A DNA stretch of 64,000 nt from Gammaproteobacteria bacterium (GCA_021773555.1 JAJFKA010000092.1:27315-91314), one strand, 5' to 3'; counted from the stretch's first letter, positions 34,845-44,322 are shown. The notes: generated by a model from the sequence alone, not told the origin. Program-made: numbers and translations.

Positions 34845-37451
34845 ATGCGTAACATAAAATACTTCTTTGTTGTTCTATCTCTCATCGGATTGGCGTCCTG
34901 CGAGAAACAGGATGATTCCCAGCAGCTTAGAATATTCATTGAGTCGGGTAACTCATACTACGAACAGGGTCAGTTTCGTCCCGCGATGATCGAAGTGCAA
35001 AATGCATTGCAACTTGATCCGTTGAACGAACAGGCGGCTATCGTTGCGGCAAAAATCTATATGGCCCTCGGCCGGGGCCGATCGAGTGTTTCCCAGCTTG
35101 AAGCGATTGAAGGCAAGTCGCTAGAGTATTTCCAGACCCTTGTGGACGTTTACATTAATCGCCGAAAGTTCGGGTCGGCGCTGCATTTGCTGCGCCAGCA
35201 GAAAAAAATGCTGGAGCAGGATATGGATCGGTATGAACTGGCCAGTGCGGACGCCTATATTGGTCTGGGTGAAGTGGAGACCGCTCAAAAACTGTATCTG
35301 AGTGTCCGGGACCGTGGTGTTGCAAAGCTACCAGCACAGCTTGGTCTGGCAACCGTGCAGGTTATTCGCGGCGACCTGGTGACTGCTGAGCAGCAAACAA
35401 TCGCTGTATTGGCTGAATTTCCGCGCAGTGTTGATGCGATGATTCTTTTTGCAGCTACCCACATTCGCCAGGGCAGATTGCAGCAGGCCGAAGAAAACCT
35501 GACGGAAGCCGTAACTTTGTTACCGACCATGGACCTTTTCACCATGGAACGAGCTCGTATCGTCCGGACGCTGATAGCGCTGCTAGCACGACAGGGGAGA
35601 ACCGGCGAAGCGCTGGTGTACCAGCGAATGCTGGCAGAAGCCTTCCCCAGGGCCCAGGAGATAACGGCGCAGATAGAAGCCGCTATCGGCAATATCCAGG
35701 AAGGACAGATGGATGAGGCCGAAGCCCTGTTGGGTGAAATCCTGGCCAATTCACCGGGTGATGAACTCACCGGTTCGCTGCTTGGTATGCTGAAGTATTT
35801 CAAAGGCGATTTTGAGGCGGCCGACCAGCATTTCGCTGCCAGCGTTGATGCCGAGATTGCGCCGACCCATGTGCTCAAGTATATGGCCACCAACATGTAT
35901 CAGATGGGTCAGTTAGCGAAGGTGGTCAGCACCCTTGAAGGGCGCGTGGAAAACTCAAGAGATCCGCACCTTGTGGCGATCTACGGTATTTCGGCGCTCA
36001 ATTCAAACAAGATTGAAGCCGGATTAAAGGCACTCCGACGTGCTATCACCCTTGATCCCAATAATCCCAGGTTGAGCCTGATTCTGTCGCAGTACTACAA
36101 TGACCAGGATCCGCCGAACCACCAGCAGGCGCTTTCCGAGATCGCTTCAGCGCTGGAAAACAATCCGGATGAAAGAGAAACCCAGACCGCCTATATGAAT
36201 CAGCTGCTGAGGATGAACCTGCTCGATGACGCAGCTACGTTTGTGGCGCAAAAACTCAGTGAGAATCCGAAGGATAGCCATGCCCTGCTTTTCGCAGGTT
36301 CATTGAGTATGCAATTGGGCAACTTCGATGAGGCAACCGGACATTTTGGCGCAGTGCTGGCCGGTAATCCCCGGGACATCAATGCACAATTTGGCCAGGC
36401 ACTGGTTTATGTCCGTCAGGAACAATGGAATAAGGCGCGTGGCTCCTATCGATTGATTACTCAGCTAGCACCTGAGGATATCCGGGCTTATCGTGGCCTG
36501 ATGCAGGCCTATGAGGCCCTGGATCAGGTCAATGAGGGGATTAAAACCCTGGGTGAGATGTCTGATGGTGGCAATGAGTATGCTTCCACGGTTATTTCAG
36601 AGTACCTGACTGCCAATGGCCGCCTGGGTGAGGCACAGGCATTTGTTGACAAGATTGGCAGTTATTCAACGGATTCTCCGCAAACGCGACGCCTGATCGC
36701 GCAGGTGGGTTATCGCAGGACCCTCGCCGCCATTGAAGATGAGGACTACGGGGTGGCGCGAGAAGCGGTGTTCAAGGCGTTAAATGCATTTCCGGCGAAT
36801 ATCAAACTGCTCACCCTGCTGGCGCAAATCGAGATCAGAACGGGACAGTTCGTCGAGGCAGAAAAGATCATCACCGAGTTCCGTGAATTCCACAAAGACT
36901 CTCATGTCCCGGATATTCTGGCAGGTGATCTGGCCAGCGCAAAACAGGAATATGGCAGGGCTGTGCAGCATTATGTGACGGGATGGCAGCAGGATCAGAA
37001 TGATGCCATGGCGGTCAAGGTGTTTCAGGCGCATGTCGCTAATAGTAATCCGGTCGAAGCCGAAGCATTCACGTATGAATGGGAAGCGAAACTGCCCGGT
37101 AGTGCCATTGCCATCATCAACCGGGCTGAATTACAACCCAATCCTGATATGGCAATCAATGTTTATGAACAGTGGCAGGCATCTACCGAGCCCTCCGCGC
37201 CGGTGCTCAACAACCTGGCCTGGTTGTATCTGGAGGTGGATCGTATCGATGATGGCTTGCGAGTCGCCACACAGGCTTACGGACTGGCACCGGATGACTT
37301 TGCCGTGGTGGATACCTATGGCTGGCTGCTTTACAAGGCTGGTGATCTCAAGAAAGCGCAGGAATACCTGGGCAAGGCAGCCCAAATGAATCCTGATTCC
37401 GGTGAAATCCGTGATCATCTGGACACGGTTCGTGGTGCTGCCAGGTCATAA
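34845..37451 (+). CDS. prsT: PEP-CTERM system TPR-repeat lipoprotein PrsT
   Basis: An 868-residue lipoprotein: lipobox LASC with Cys19 after a short hydrophobic signal. The remainder is made of about 20 tetratricopeptide-like repeats, for example FRPAMIEVQNALQLDPLN near residue 45 and the C-terminal VVDTYGWLLYKAGDLKKAQEYL. Size, lipobox and repeats match PrsT (TIGR02917-type), found with PrsR/PrsK and exosortase A in many Gram-negative bacteria. It probably acts in the periplasm as scaffold or sensor for the polysaccharide export system. It starts 59 bases after the WcaJ-like gene and is likely co-transcribed. Confidence 0.9.
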   Translation: MRNIKYFFVVLSLIGLASCEKQDDSQQLRIFIESGNSYYEQGQFRPAMIEVQNALQLDPLNEQAAIVAAKIYMALGRGRSSVSQLEAIEGKSLEYFQTLVDVYINRRKFGSALHLLRQQKKMLEQDMDRYELASADAYIGLGEVETAQKLYLSVRDRGVAKLPAQLGLATVQVIRGDLVTAEQQTIAVLAEFPRSVDAMILFAATHIRQGRLQQAEENLTEAVTLLPTMDLFTMERARIVRTLIALLARQGRTGEALVYQRMLAEAFPRAQEITAQIEAAIGNIQEGQMDEAEALLGEILANSPGDELTGSLLGMLKYFKGDFEAADQHFAASVDAEIAPTHVLKYMATNMYQMGQLAKVVSTLEGRVENSRDPHLVAIYGISALNSNKIEAGLKALRRAITLDPNNPRLSLILSQYYNDQDPPNHQQALSEIASALENNPDERETQTAYMNQLLRMNLLDDAATFVAQKLSENPKDSHALLFAGSLSMQLGNFDEATGHFGAVLAGNPRDINAQFGQALVYVRQEQWNKARGSYRLITQLAPEDIRAYRGLMQAYEALDQVNEGIKTLGEMSDGGNEYASTVISEYLTANGRLGEAQAFVDKIGSYSTDSPQTRRLIAQVGYRRTLAAIEDEDYGVAREAVFKALNAFPANIKLLTLLAQIEIRTGQFVEAEKIITEFREFHKDSHVPDILAGDLASAKQEYGRAVQHYVTGWQQDQNDAMAVKVFQAHVANSNPVEAEAFTYEWEAKLPGSAIAIINRAELQPNPDMAINVYEQWQASTEPSAPVLNNLAWLYLEVDRIDDGLRVATQAYGLAPDDFAVVDTYGWLLYKAGDLKKAQEYLGKAAQMNPDSGEIRDHLDTVRGAARS

Positions 37452-37453
37452 GT

Positions 37454-37469
37454 CGAAATTTTTTACACT
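37454..37469. promoter_or_regulatory. Putative PrsR box, copy 1
   Basis: CGAAATTTTTTACACT begins 3 bases after the prsT stop codon. It is a direct repeat of copy 2 at 37590 (12 of 16 identical by eye, including CGAA at the start and TTTACACT at the end) and lies about 200 bases upstream of the sigma-54 -24 element, a usual distance for NtrC-type activator sites. Confidence 0.55.
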
Positions 37470-37589
37470 AAACACCGGAAGATCACCGGTTTGAAGGGAA
37501 ATTACCGCTTAACTCGTGCCCGCAAGCCCCATTCCCCGGGCGTGTGACGGTCTGAAAGCGGGCTTTGAAGGGATCGGAAGTAAAAATGC

Positions 37590-37605
37590 CGAATAATTTT
37601 ACACT
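37590..37605. promoter_or_regulatory. Putative PrsR box, copy 2
   Basis: CGAATAATTTTACACT lies 63 bases upstream of the sigma-54 -24 element of the PEP-CTERM gene. With copies 1 and 3 it defines a pattern CGAA-N4-TT-N-ACACT. Binding by PrsR is inferred from position and from PrsR being in the same locus. Confidence 0.6.
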
Positions 37606-37667
37606 TTCCATATGACCCCCTACCCCATGTTTCCCTAAGTCATTAATATATAAAGGAATATAAATTC

Positions 37668-37683
37668 TGGCACGCTTAGTGCT
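37668..37683 (+). promoter_or_regulatory. Sigma-54 (RpoN) promoter of the PEP-CTERM gene
   Basis: TGGCACGCTTAGTGCT matches the RpoN consensus TGGCACG-N4-TTGCT at 15 of 16 scored positions or nearly so: the -24 element TGGCACG is perfect, and -24 GG (37669-37670) and -12 GC (37681-37682) are exactly 10 bases apart. The start of transcription should be near 37694, about 50 bases before the ATG at 37743. This fits control by PrsR. Confidence 0.85.
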
Positions 37684-37742
37684 TTATAGGAAACCGTGAA
37701 AGCAATACGCACACAGATCACGAACTAACGAAGGAAGGAACA

Positions 37743-38414
37743 ATGAAATTACGAGCGTTTGGAACAATATTAGGAACAATTACGACGGGAGTGGCACTTT
37801 GTCTGTTCTCACTCTCTGCGGCTGCGGTTCCCATTAGCGGTAAAATGGAATTTGCAGCATCTGGCTGTTTCACCAAAGTAGGTGGGGCTTGTGCTGGCGG
37901 TGGTGACACACTTGATGGCTTTAATTTTTCAGACGGACCTGGCCCTGGTGGTAATTTTGAATCACCGATGACCTACTCTGACGGTGACATCTCTACTATT
38001 CTGGGTTTGACCCCTGGCCTGTTATTGCCAGTGGGCTCCGGTCCGGCATTGGGTGTATTTGACTTCTCGTTGTCTGCAGTCCCTGCAGTCGAATGGGCAA
38101 TACCTACCATTGTGGACGGTGTTGCGCACATCCTGGGCTTTTTCATTACTTCAGGCGGTGAAACCGACGTGAACAGCGACGGTATTCTGGATCTGGCTGG
38201 TCAGGGTTTTCTGGAGCTGATTTGTCTGGGTGACGCGCTGACATGTGGCGAAGTTGCTCCCAGCTATGAAATGACAGAGGCTTCATGGTCACTCTCGAAC
38301 ACAGGTGGTCTGTCCATCGTCGGTATCGTGCCAGAGCCTGCTACCCTGGGTATTCTGGGACTTGGACTGCTGGGCTGGGGCGTTGCTCGACGACGCTCGA
38401 TCAAAGCTGCCTGA
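37743..38414 (+). CDS. PEP-CTERM sorting-domain protein (exosortase substrate)
   Basis: A 223-residue secreted protein with an AAGGAAGGA ribosome site. A signal peptide (1 to about 28, ending SAAA) is followed by a Gly/Ser/Asp-rich body with few charged residues. The C-terminus is a full PEP-CTERM signal: VPEPATLGILGLGLLGWG (196-213) followed by the basic cluster ARRRSIK. Exosortase should cut at this signal and attach or release the protein at the envelope during EPS export. The body (about 30-190) has no domain I recognise. It is the only PEP-CTERM substrate visible in the window and has its own RpoN promoter and a downstream terminator, so it forms a single-gene unit. Confidence 0.92.
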   Translation: MKLRAFGTILGTITTGVALCLFSLSAAAVPISGKMEFAASGCFTKVGGACAGGGDTLDGFNFSDGPGPGGNFESPMTYSDGDISTILGLTPGLLLPVGSGPALGVFDFSLSAVPAVEWAIPTIVDGVAHILGFFITSGGETDVNSDGILDLAGQGFLELICLGDALTCGEVAPSYEMTEASWSLSNTGGLSIVGIVPEPATLGILGLGLLGWGVARRRSIKAA

Positions 38415-38454
38415 GACGCTAGTACAAATGTAAAAATTGTTCCAAGCTAGAAAC

Positions 38455-38485
38455 AGCCCGGTTATCGCGAGATACCCGGGCTTTT
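38455..38485 (+). terminator. Rho-independent terminator of the PEP-CTERM gene
   Basis: AGCCCGGTTATC (38455-38466) pairs with GATACCCGGGCT (38471-38482) with one mismatch around a GCGA loop, followed by a short T-run (TTTT at 38482-38485). It lies about 40 bases after the stop codon and separates the PEP-CTERM gene from the beta-barrel gene. Confidence 0.85.
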
Positions 38486-38592
38486 TAGCATCTGAGATTC
38501 CTGTTAGCCAGGGTCGTCGTCTCGCATTATTTCCTCCCGGGGTATCATGGTGATATTGTTACGTTTGCTGGGGAAGACCAAGGTGGACTGCT

Positions 38593-39927
38593 GTGAACCG
38601 TCTTAATGATGATCACAGAATACGTGAAGCGTTTCTGTTTAAATCGTGTTTGTGTGTGGTGCTCACCTGTGCACCGGTACTGGGTTACAGCCACGAACTG
38701 AAAACTACTATCGGAATTAATACCGAGTACACCGATAATTCCCGGCAGTTGCCTCCGCCTGACGAACTTAAGGAACTAACCGTAACCCCCTCGCTGGCGA
38801 TCAATTATAAACTCGAGTACCCGAGTGCAGAGGCAAATCTGCGCTATCGTGTGGCACGGACTGACTATCGAAAAGATACCTTTGAAGATCGGACCGACTT
38901 CACCGGAGAAGGGTCCTTGCAGTGGTCAATTATAGATAAGCGATTGTCCTGGAACTTTTACCAGAACCGGAACCGGTTGCGAATTGATTCCCTGAACGTC
39001 GACACGCCAGAAAATGAAACCGAGCGTAACGTCATGAGGACCGGGCCGACATTCCAGCTTAACTTTGGGCGGGACGGGTACCTGCAGCTGAATGCTGCTT
39101 ACGTCGATAACAGTTTTGACAACGGCCGGATAACCAACAGTTCTCAGGTGCAATATGGCTTCGCATCAAGTCAGTCTGTGGGCGCCAGAACAAAAATGGG
39201 ATTGACGGGTCGTCGATCTGACATCGAGTTTGACAACGATCAATTTAACTACAAGTCGGATAGAATCGCGCTAAATATCAGCGGTACAGGTCAGAGTTAC
39301 AAGTATGATGTTAACTTCGGTCGTAACTTTATCAAGCGTGATTCGGGTGAAAAAAATTCCGGACCGTTCGTGTCATTGTCACTGGGAGTGACCCGGGGAG
39401 ATTCAGTGTGGAACTTCTCGGCTAACCAGGAGTTGACTGATTCTGCGACCGGACTTAGCCTCGATAGCAATGTAAGTAATGGATTGAACAATGGCGACGC
39501 CAACTTTGACAGCACGGATGTGGTACAAAGGTCGCGAGTTGAATTCTCCTACACCAATCAACTAATTCCGGATCGTTTGTCCGCCAGCCTGAATGTCGCC
39601 TATGATGAACAGGATTTTCAAACGTTGCCACAGGATCAGCGTTCTGAAGGCGCCGGGGTCAGTGTTCAACTAAACCTCTCTCGCCGAATGATCAGCAGCT
39701 ACCGCTACAACCGGTCAAAGGAGAAGCTCGAAGCAGCCCCCTTGAGTGTAAACGGTGAAGAATCTGTTCACGAAATCCATCAGATTGATTTTCGCTACAA
39801 CGTGAACCCGAAACTGGATATTGTTCTGTCATTCCTACATGACCAGCGTGACTATGAATTCGGATTGCGCGGAATACGTGACTACAAGGAATTTTCCAGC
39901 GCTTTGTCGCTCGAATACCAGCTTTAG
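38593..39927 (+). CDS. Outer-membrane beta-barrel protein of the PEP-CTERM/EPS system (TIGR03016/EpsL-like)
   Basis: A 444-residue protein with a GTG start. A signal peptide is visible in the first 37 residues (hydrophobic CLCVVLTCAPVLGYSH). The mature part is made of alternating polar and aromatic residues typical of transmembrane beta strands (for example EANLRYRVARTDYRKDTF and YSFASSQ-like stretches), with the C-terminal residues SALSLEYQL giving the usual outer-membrane end. The pattern resembles TIGR03016-type beta-barrel proteins that accompany exosortase A loci and EpsL. It may form a channel or anchor for polysaccharide export. It is 29 bases upstream of the exosortase gene and probably co-transcribed. 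Confidence 0.8.
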   Translation: MNRLNDDHRIREAFLFKSCLCVVLTCAPVLGYSHELKTTIGINTEYTDNSRQLPPPDELKELTVTPSLAINYKLEYPSAEANLRYRVARTDYRKDTFEDRTDFTGEGSLQWSIIDKRLSWNFYQNRNRLRIDSLNVDTPENETERNVMRTGPTFQLNFGRDGYLQLNAAYVDNSFDNGRITNSSQVQYGFASSQSVGARTKMGLTGRRSDIEFDNDQFNYKSDRIALNISGTGQSYKYDVNFGRNFIKRDSGEKNSGPFVSLSLGVTRGDSVWNFSANQELTDSATGLSLDSNVSNGLNNGDANFDSTDVVQRSRVEFSYTNQLIPDRLSASLNVAYDEQDFQTLPQDQRSEGAGVSVQLNLSRRMISSYRYNRSKEKLEAAPLSVNGEESVHEIHQIDFRYNVNPKLDIVLSFLHDQRDYEFGLRGIRDYKEFSSALSLEYQL

Positions 39928-39956
39928 GCAACAAGGAAGTACAACCCTCGGATCGG

Positions 39957-41474
39957 ATGTTTGAACGAATGAGCGAATCAGTCAGCAAGAGTCAACCCGG
40001 GTATACCCTGCAACCCGGGATTCCGGTCATGGTAATCATGCTGCTCATTTTTTTCGTGATCTACTCAAAAAGCCTGTATCCGATCGTGGTTGAGTGGATG
40101 GAATCTGGTCCATACAACCATGGGTTCCTGGCTTTTCTTATCGCAGGCTATCTGGGCTGGGAAAAACGCGCGGCCTTCAGTCAGTTGACGACCCGGATTA
40201 ACTGGATTCCTGTGCTGTTCGCGGTCGGTTCAGGATTTGGATGGTGGATCTCAAAAATTGTGAATGTACAGCTGGGACAGTTGCTCAGTTTATTTTTCAT
40301 GATGTGTGCACTTATCGCGGTTGTTTATGGCCATCGCTCCCTGTTCGGCCTCAAAGCTCCCCTGTTCGTGCTGCTGCTTGTACTGCCCGTGTGGGACAGG
40401 CTCTCTCCTTCCCTGCAAAGGCTCTCCAGCGAGGTTTCTCATGCGGTTTTGTACGTGCTTGGCATTCCTGTGTTCAGGGAGGGGTTTCACTTTACGGTCC
40501 CGGGTGGCCAGTTTGTGGTGGAGGAGGGCTGCTCCGGATTGGGTTTTCTATTGAGTTCCCTGTTGCTTGGATTCCTCTATGGCCACTTTAACAATCTGAC
40601 GAACGTCAACCGTTTCAAGGTAATGCTGCTCGCAGCAGCTTTTGCGATATTCAGTAACTGGGTGCGTATTTCGCTGATTATGGTGATCGGTAACTACACT
40701 CGCATGGAGAATGTGGTTGTCCATGACCATTTAATGTTCGGCTGGTTCGTGTTCGCGTTCATGTTGATACCGTTTTTTGTGTCAGCTCATTATTTGTTCC
40801 CGCCTGTTCCGGAAGCCGCAACTGCTGCGGGTACCGTCAGTAATGAATCGACGAAGTGGCGCGTCTCCGGTGCTATGCTGGTGACTGCTTTGGTTGCAGC
40901 ATTGATTTTCCCCGCGATCGATGCGGCACAAACTCGAAGTTCATTCGATGTTGTGAGTGCTGACAGCGTGCCGGACCAAATTTCCGGGTTGCTTACTGCG
41001 TCTGCGGATCAGGCAGCCATGCAGTGGAAACCTTATTTTTCAGGCGCAAGCTCCAGGGAGATGACCAGATACACCTACAAAGATCGGGAGTTGATCTGTC
41101 TCGTTGTGCAGTACAATTTCCAGGAGCAGGGGCGTGAGCTGGTTCATGTGGAGAATGCCCTGGTGTCAGATGATTTGTGGACTATCTATCACAGTGATGT
41201 CAGTGAAGTTGAAATCGGTGAGCGTCGGATGAGTTTGCGAACCCACCGGGTGAACGGCAAAGATGGATCAAGAAGAACTCTGGTTGACTGGTATATGATC
41301 GGTGGTCGGGTTACCGCAAGCCCGGTTGTCGCAAAACTCTATGAACTGATGGGTGCATTCAAAGGTGACCGTCGCGCTTATCTTATTGCGCTTGCAACCG
41401 ATGGACAGACTGAGGCTTCACATCAATACCTACTCGAACTGGCGGCATTGATACAGAATCATCTGGAGACCTGA
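39957..41474 (+). CDS. xrtA: Exosortase fused to EpsI domain (XrtA-like)
   Basis: A 505-residue inner-membrane protein. Residues 20 to about 280 hold eight or so hydrophobic helices of the EpsH/exosortase family. The catalytic triad can be seen: Cys192 in EEGCSGLGF, Arg237 in SNWVRISL and His258 in HDHLMFGW. After a further hydrophobic segment (about 300-320) comes an EpsI-type C-terminal domain (about 330-500, with WKPYFSGASSREM and GRRTLVDWY-like stretches). It should cut PEP-CTERM signals after export and act with EPS secretion. Fusion with EpsI occurs in XrtA- and XrtD-type enzymes; PrsR, PrsT and the classical PEP motif favour XrtA, but subtype is not certain. Confidence 0.92.
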   Translation: MFERMSESVSKSQPGYTLQPGIPVMVIMLLIFFVIYSKSLYPIVVEWMESGPYNHGFLAFLIAGYLGWEKRAAFSQLTTRINWIPVLFAVGSGFGWWISKIVNVQLGQLLSLFFMMCALIAVVYGHRSLFGLKAPLFVLLLVLPVWDRLSPSLQRLSSEVSHAVLYVLGIPVFREGFHFTVPGGQFVVEEGCSGLGFLLSSLLLGFLYGHFNNLTNVNRFKVMLLAAAFAIFSNWVRISLIMVIGNYTRMENVVVHDHLMFGWFVFAFMLIPFFVSAHYLFPPVPEAATAAGTVSNESTKWRVSGAMLVTALVAALIFPAIDAAQTRSSFDVVSADSVPDQISGLLTASADQAAMQWKPYFSGASSREMTRYTYKDRELICLVVQYNFQEQGRELVHVENALVSDDLWTIYHSDVSEVEIGERRMSLRTHRVNGKDGSRRTLVDWYMIGGRVTASPVVAKLYELMGAFKGDRRAYLIALATDGQTEASHQYLLELAALIQNHLET

Positions 41475-41490
41475 GAGCCGGATTTTACGG

Positions 41491-43017
41491 TTACCGAATC
41501 CATCCCGACCCTGCGACTGTGGCTGTTGGCGCTCGCGCTGTAACACTTTGAGCGTCCGGTTCTTCCTCCCAGATATTGTTTTTGGGACCTTCATCTTCAC
41601 CGGACTTGAATGAGCGGCGTCTTTTTTGTTTTCGGGTCGCCTCCGGCGTTGCCACTTTCATCATTTCAGTTCTTGCCTTCAGCATCAACATGATGGCGCA
41701 CCACATACCAAATGAGCGTTCTTCCGGATAGAAGGATTGCCCGGATATAGCGCCGATGATGAATGCCATGACCAGTGAAAAAGACGCTGCACCCGCCAGA
41801 TTACAAATCTTGTCATGTGGGTGTCGGTACATTTGCCACGAATATTTGAGTATCAGAAAAAAGAAAATCAGGATCGGTAAACTGCCGATGATGCCATTAT
41901 CAACAAGAAGCTGAAGGTAGGCATTGTGGGGATGCGTGTACGGGAAGAAATGTACCTTGTAAAACTCCAGCGTAATGCCACTGACGACAACGCCTTGATA
42001 CCCGAAACCGACCAGTGGTCGCTGCGCAATTTGTCCCACGACCAGAGGCCAGAACTCACTCCGTCCTGAGGACAGAGCATTCAACTGTTCCTCCTCTTCG
42101 GCAGGCGAAAGGGTCGACTGACTATTGGAATCCGTGAGGCCGGTCATCATCCGTTCGGCGACACTGGGCAGTAAAATCGCAATGGCGAGAACCACTACCG
42201 GAGCCAGCAAGAGATATTTCTTGTAGCGTGTAGCCACAAAGATCATAGCGAGAATACCCCAGGCCAGGTATCCACCCCGTCCACCCGTCAGGAGCATCGC
42301 CAGCAACACAATACCGCAGGTCCCGAGTATGAACACGGTCAATTTCTTGTCCATGTAATCCTTCAGGGCGAAGATGATCCAGAAGCCACCGGCGAGCATC
42401 ACTGAGAGGTTTGTCCTGTAGTAGCCGAGGTCTCGACCGAGTACCCGCAGGGCGCGTCTTTGCAGCTGTTCGCCATCGGTGAGCAGTCCCAGGGGCATTT
42501 TCTTCAAGACCAGGAATGATAATACGATATACATTCCAGCAAGTGCGTAGAGTGCATATTGGAACCGCTTGCGGCTATTGCATCCGGAATAAAGCAGCAA
42601 CGCCGGTACAACGAATTTAATGCTGTTGAGAAACTTGTCGATCCACAATTCTCGGACAGTGATTGGTTCGATACGCATCGCGAATGCGAGGTTTTGGATC
42701 GGTTCCATATTGAAAGTCATGCGCATGAGAGCCACGCCAATGACCAGAAAGTAGCATACTAGTAATGCGCTCAGAGCCCCGGGCATGTCCCAGCTCAGCT
42801 TTTCAGAGGTTTTCGAGGTGAACCAGCCAATGCAGATACTCACCAGCAGGAGATTCCAGGGATTCAGGCCAGGAATGCCTAACATTGTGGCCGGCATACT
42901 CTCGTTGCCAAAAACTGCCATCATTGTGATCAGCCCACACAGGGAGAAATACCAGTCACGTAATGCCCAGATCGAAAGACCTATGACGAAAAGCGTGAGT
43001 AAGGAATAGCGAATCAT
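41491..43017 (-). CDS. O-antigen ligase/polymerase-like membrane protein
   Basis: A 508-residue protein with about ten to twelve hydrophobic segments and a large periplasmic loop (about 290-345, with GFGYQGVVVSGITLEFYKVHFFPYTHPHNAYLQLL, split here at about 335-370). The segment HPHNAYLQLLVDNGIIGSLP is typical of the Wzy/WaaL family. It should polymerise repeat units or ligate glycan to a carrier. After residue 440 there is a Lys/Arg/Glu-rich cytoplasmic tail ending in SGWIR. It is convergent with the exosortase gene and is the third gene of a minus-strand run with the GT4 and WecB/TagA-type enzymes (12 bases after the GT4 stop). Confidence 0.87.
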   Translation of the reverse strand: MIRYSLLTLFVIGLSIWALRDWYFSLCGLITMMAVFGNESMPATMLGIPGLNPWNLLLVSICIGWFTSKTSEKLSWDMPGALSALLVCYFLVIGVALMRMTFNMEPIQNLAFAMRIEPITVRELWIDKFLNSIKFVVPALLLYSGCNSRKRFQYALYALAGMYIVLSFLVLKKMPLGLLTDGEQLQRRALRVLGRDLGYYRTNLSVMLAGGFWIIFALKDYMDKKLTVFILGTCGIVLLAMLLTGGRGGYLAWGILAMIFVATRYKKYLLLAPVVVLAIAILLPSVAERMMTGLTDSNSQSTLSPAEEEEQLNALSSGRSEFWPLVVGQIAQRPLVGFGYQGVVVSGITLEFYKVHFFPYTHPHNAYLQLLVDNGIIGSLPILIFFFLILKYSWQMYRHPHDKICNLAGAASFSLVMAFIIGAISGQSFYPEERSFGMWCAIMLMLKARTEMMKVATPEATRKQKRRRSFKSGEDEGPKNNIWEEEPDAQSVTARAPTATVAGSGWIR

Positions 43018-43029
43018 TTCGTTTTCACG

Positions 43030-44319
43030 TCATCCCTGGGGCGTATTCCCCTGGCTAACATTGATGTTGGGATGCCTCATGTTCGCACCAAGCAGGGATC
43101 GATGCCAGTGCGAGGATACGACATCAATCCCATTGTAGTTACGAGCGGCTTCACTCGCACGCCCGCTGAAGCGTTCTAACTGTTCTGGGTCATCGAGCAG
43201 AATTTTCAGGTGATCGACATAACTTGCCACCGCATTTGGAGAAATCACGTACCCGTTTTGTCCATGGTTGACGAGGTCTGACAGGTCACCTACATCAGCC
43301 ACTACCGGTACCGCGCCTGAAGCCATTGCTTCGGCCATCGCGATAGAAAGGCCTTCATTCCGGGAAGTAAGCAGGAAAATTTTCGATTGGCCGAGCAGCG
43401 TCTCGACATCGCTGCGCTGACCTAACATTTGCACATTGTCGTTGATGCCATGGGTATGCAGAAATTCTGTCATTTCCTGGCGTAGCGGTCCGTCACCCAC
43501 GATGGCTACCTTGAGTGCTGGAAGGTGGGCGGCAACCTGACGCAGGATTTCCAACAATTGCATTGGCTGTTTAATTTCGGCTAACCGGCCTACAAAGATG
43601 ATGTCGAATTGTCGCTCCTTTGCGCCACCGACAAACCCAAGATTGATACTGCCGGGAATGATTTCTGTGTTGACTGCATGGACGCCATTTTCAACCAGGA
43701 ACTGGCGTGCGCTACTGCCACGAATTGCGATCAGATCGAAATATCGGGTTATCGCCATCGCCATCGCTTCTAATACTGGGTACGGTCTGCCGAGCCTTAC
43801 CAGCAAGGCGTTCTCGGTCTGGTTGCCGCCACCAATAATTTCGATGGGTCCGGCGCACATCTGGTAGCAGGAAGGGCGGCCTAACATTTGTGCCACCAGG
43901 AGCGCGCTGAGTGCGCCTGGAAACAAATGGTAACCAATGTAACAATCAGGTCGGAATTTTAAACCGGCGATAAAAATGTAGATGAACTTAGCCCCCGCCC
44001 GCCCCAGTACTTTGAACATCCATTGCGGTGGCGTAAAGAATTCGATTCCTTCCACTTCCGTCCGCGGTGTGTCAGTGACAAAAATGATCCGTTCTACTCC
44101 ACACAATGCCAACGGGCTGGCGTGAGCAATAAACCAGTTTGGATTGTAGAAGGTTCCGGTGACGAGGATGCAGTCAGTCGGTGTCCAGCGGGCGTGAGGC
44201 AGCAGTCGCGCGATCCAGATAATGAGCAGCGAAACCGAATAGACCACAGCCAATAATGATGCGGCTACGAGAGAAATGCAGGTCTCCCGAAGGCTCGATT
44301 GTGTTGAAGGGTCGGGCAT
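43030..44319 (-). CDS. Glycosyltransferase family 4, membrane-anchored
   Basis: A 429-residue GT-B enzyme. An N-terminal hydrophobic segment (about 15-37) suggests attachment to the inner membrane. The C-terminal donor-binding domain has IIFVGRLAEIKQP, VAIVGDGPLRQEM and the EX7E motif in SRNEGLSIAMAEAM. GT4 enzymes are retaining transferases with varied donors. It starts 3 bases after the stop of the WecB/TagA gene and is followed by the ligase/polymerase gene, so the three form one transcript. It should add one sugar of the EPS repeat. Confidence 0.9.
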   Translation of the reverse strand: MPDPSTQSSLRETCISLVAASLLAVVYSVSLLIIWIARLLPHARWTPTDCILVTGTFYNPNWFIAHASPLALCGVERIIFVTDTPRTEVEGIEFFTPPQWMFKVLGRAGAKFIYIFIAGLKFRPDCYIGYHLFPGALSALLVAQMLGRPSCYQMCAGPIEIIGGGNQTENALLVRLGRPYPVLEAMAMAITRYFDLIAIRGSSARQFLVENGVHAVNTEIIPGSINLGFVGGAKERQFDIIFVGRLAEIKQPMQLLEILRQVAAHLPALKVAIVGDGPLRQEMTEFLHTHGINDNVQMLGQRSDVETLLGQSKIFLLTSRNEGLSIAMAEAMASGAVPVVADVGDLSDLVNHGQNGYVISPNAVASYVDHLKILLDDPEQLERFSGRASEAARNYNGIDVVSSHWHRSLLGANMRHPNINVSQGNTPQG

Positions 44320-44322
44320 ATT

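Noticed and set aside
37501..37575. Imperfect inverted repeats (AAGCCC/GGGCTT) between prsT and the PEP-CTERM gene
   Set aside because: Long loop and no T-run; not a convincing terminator.
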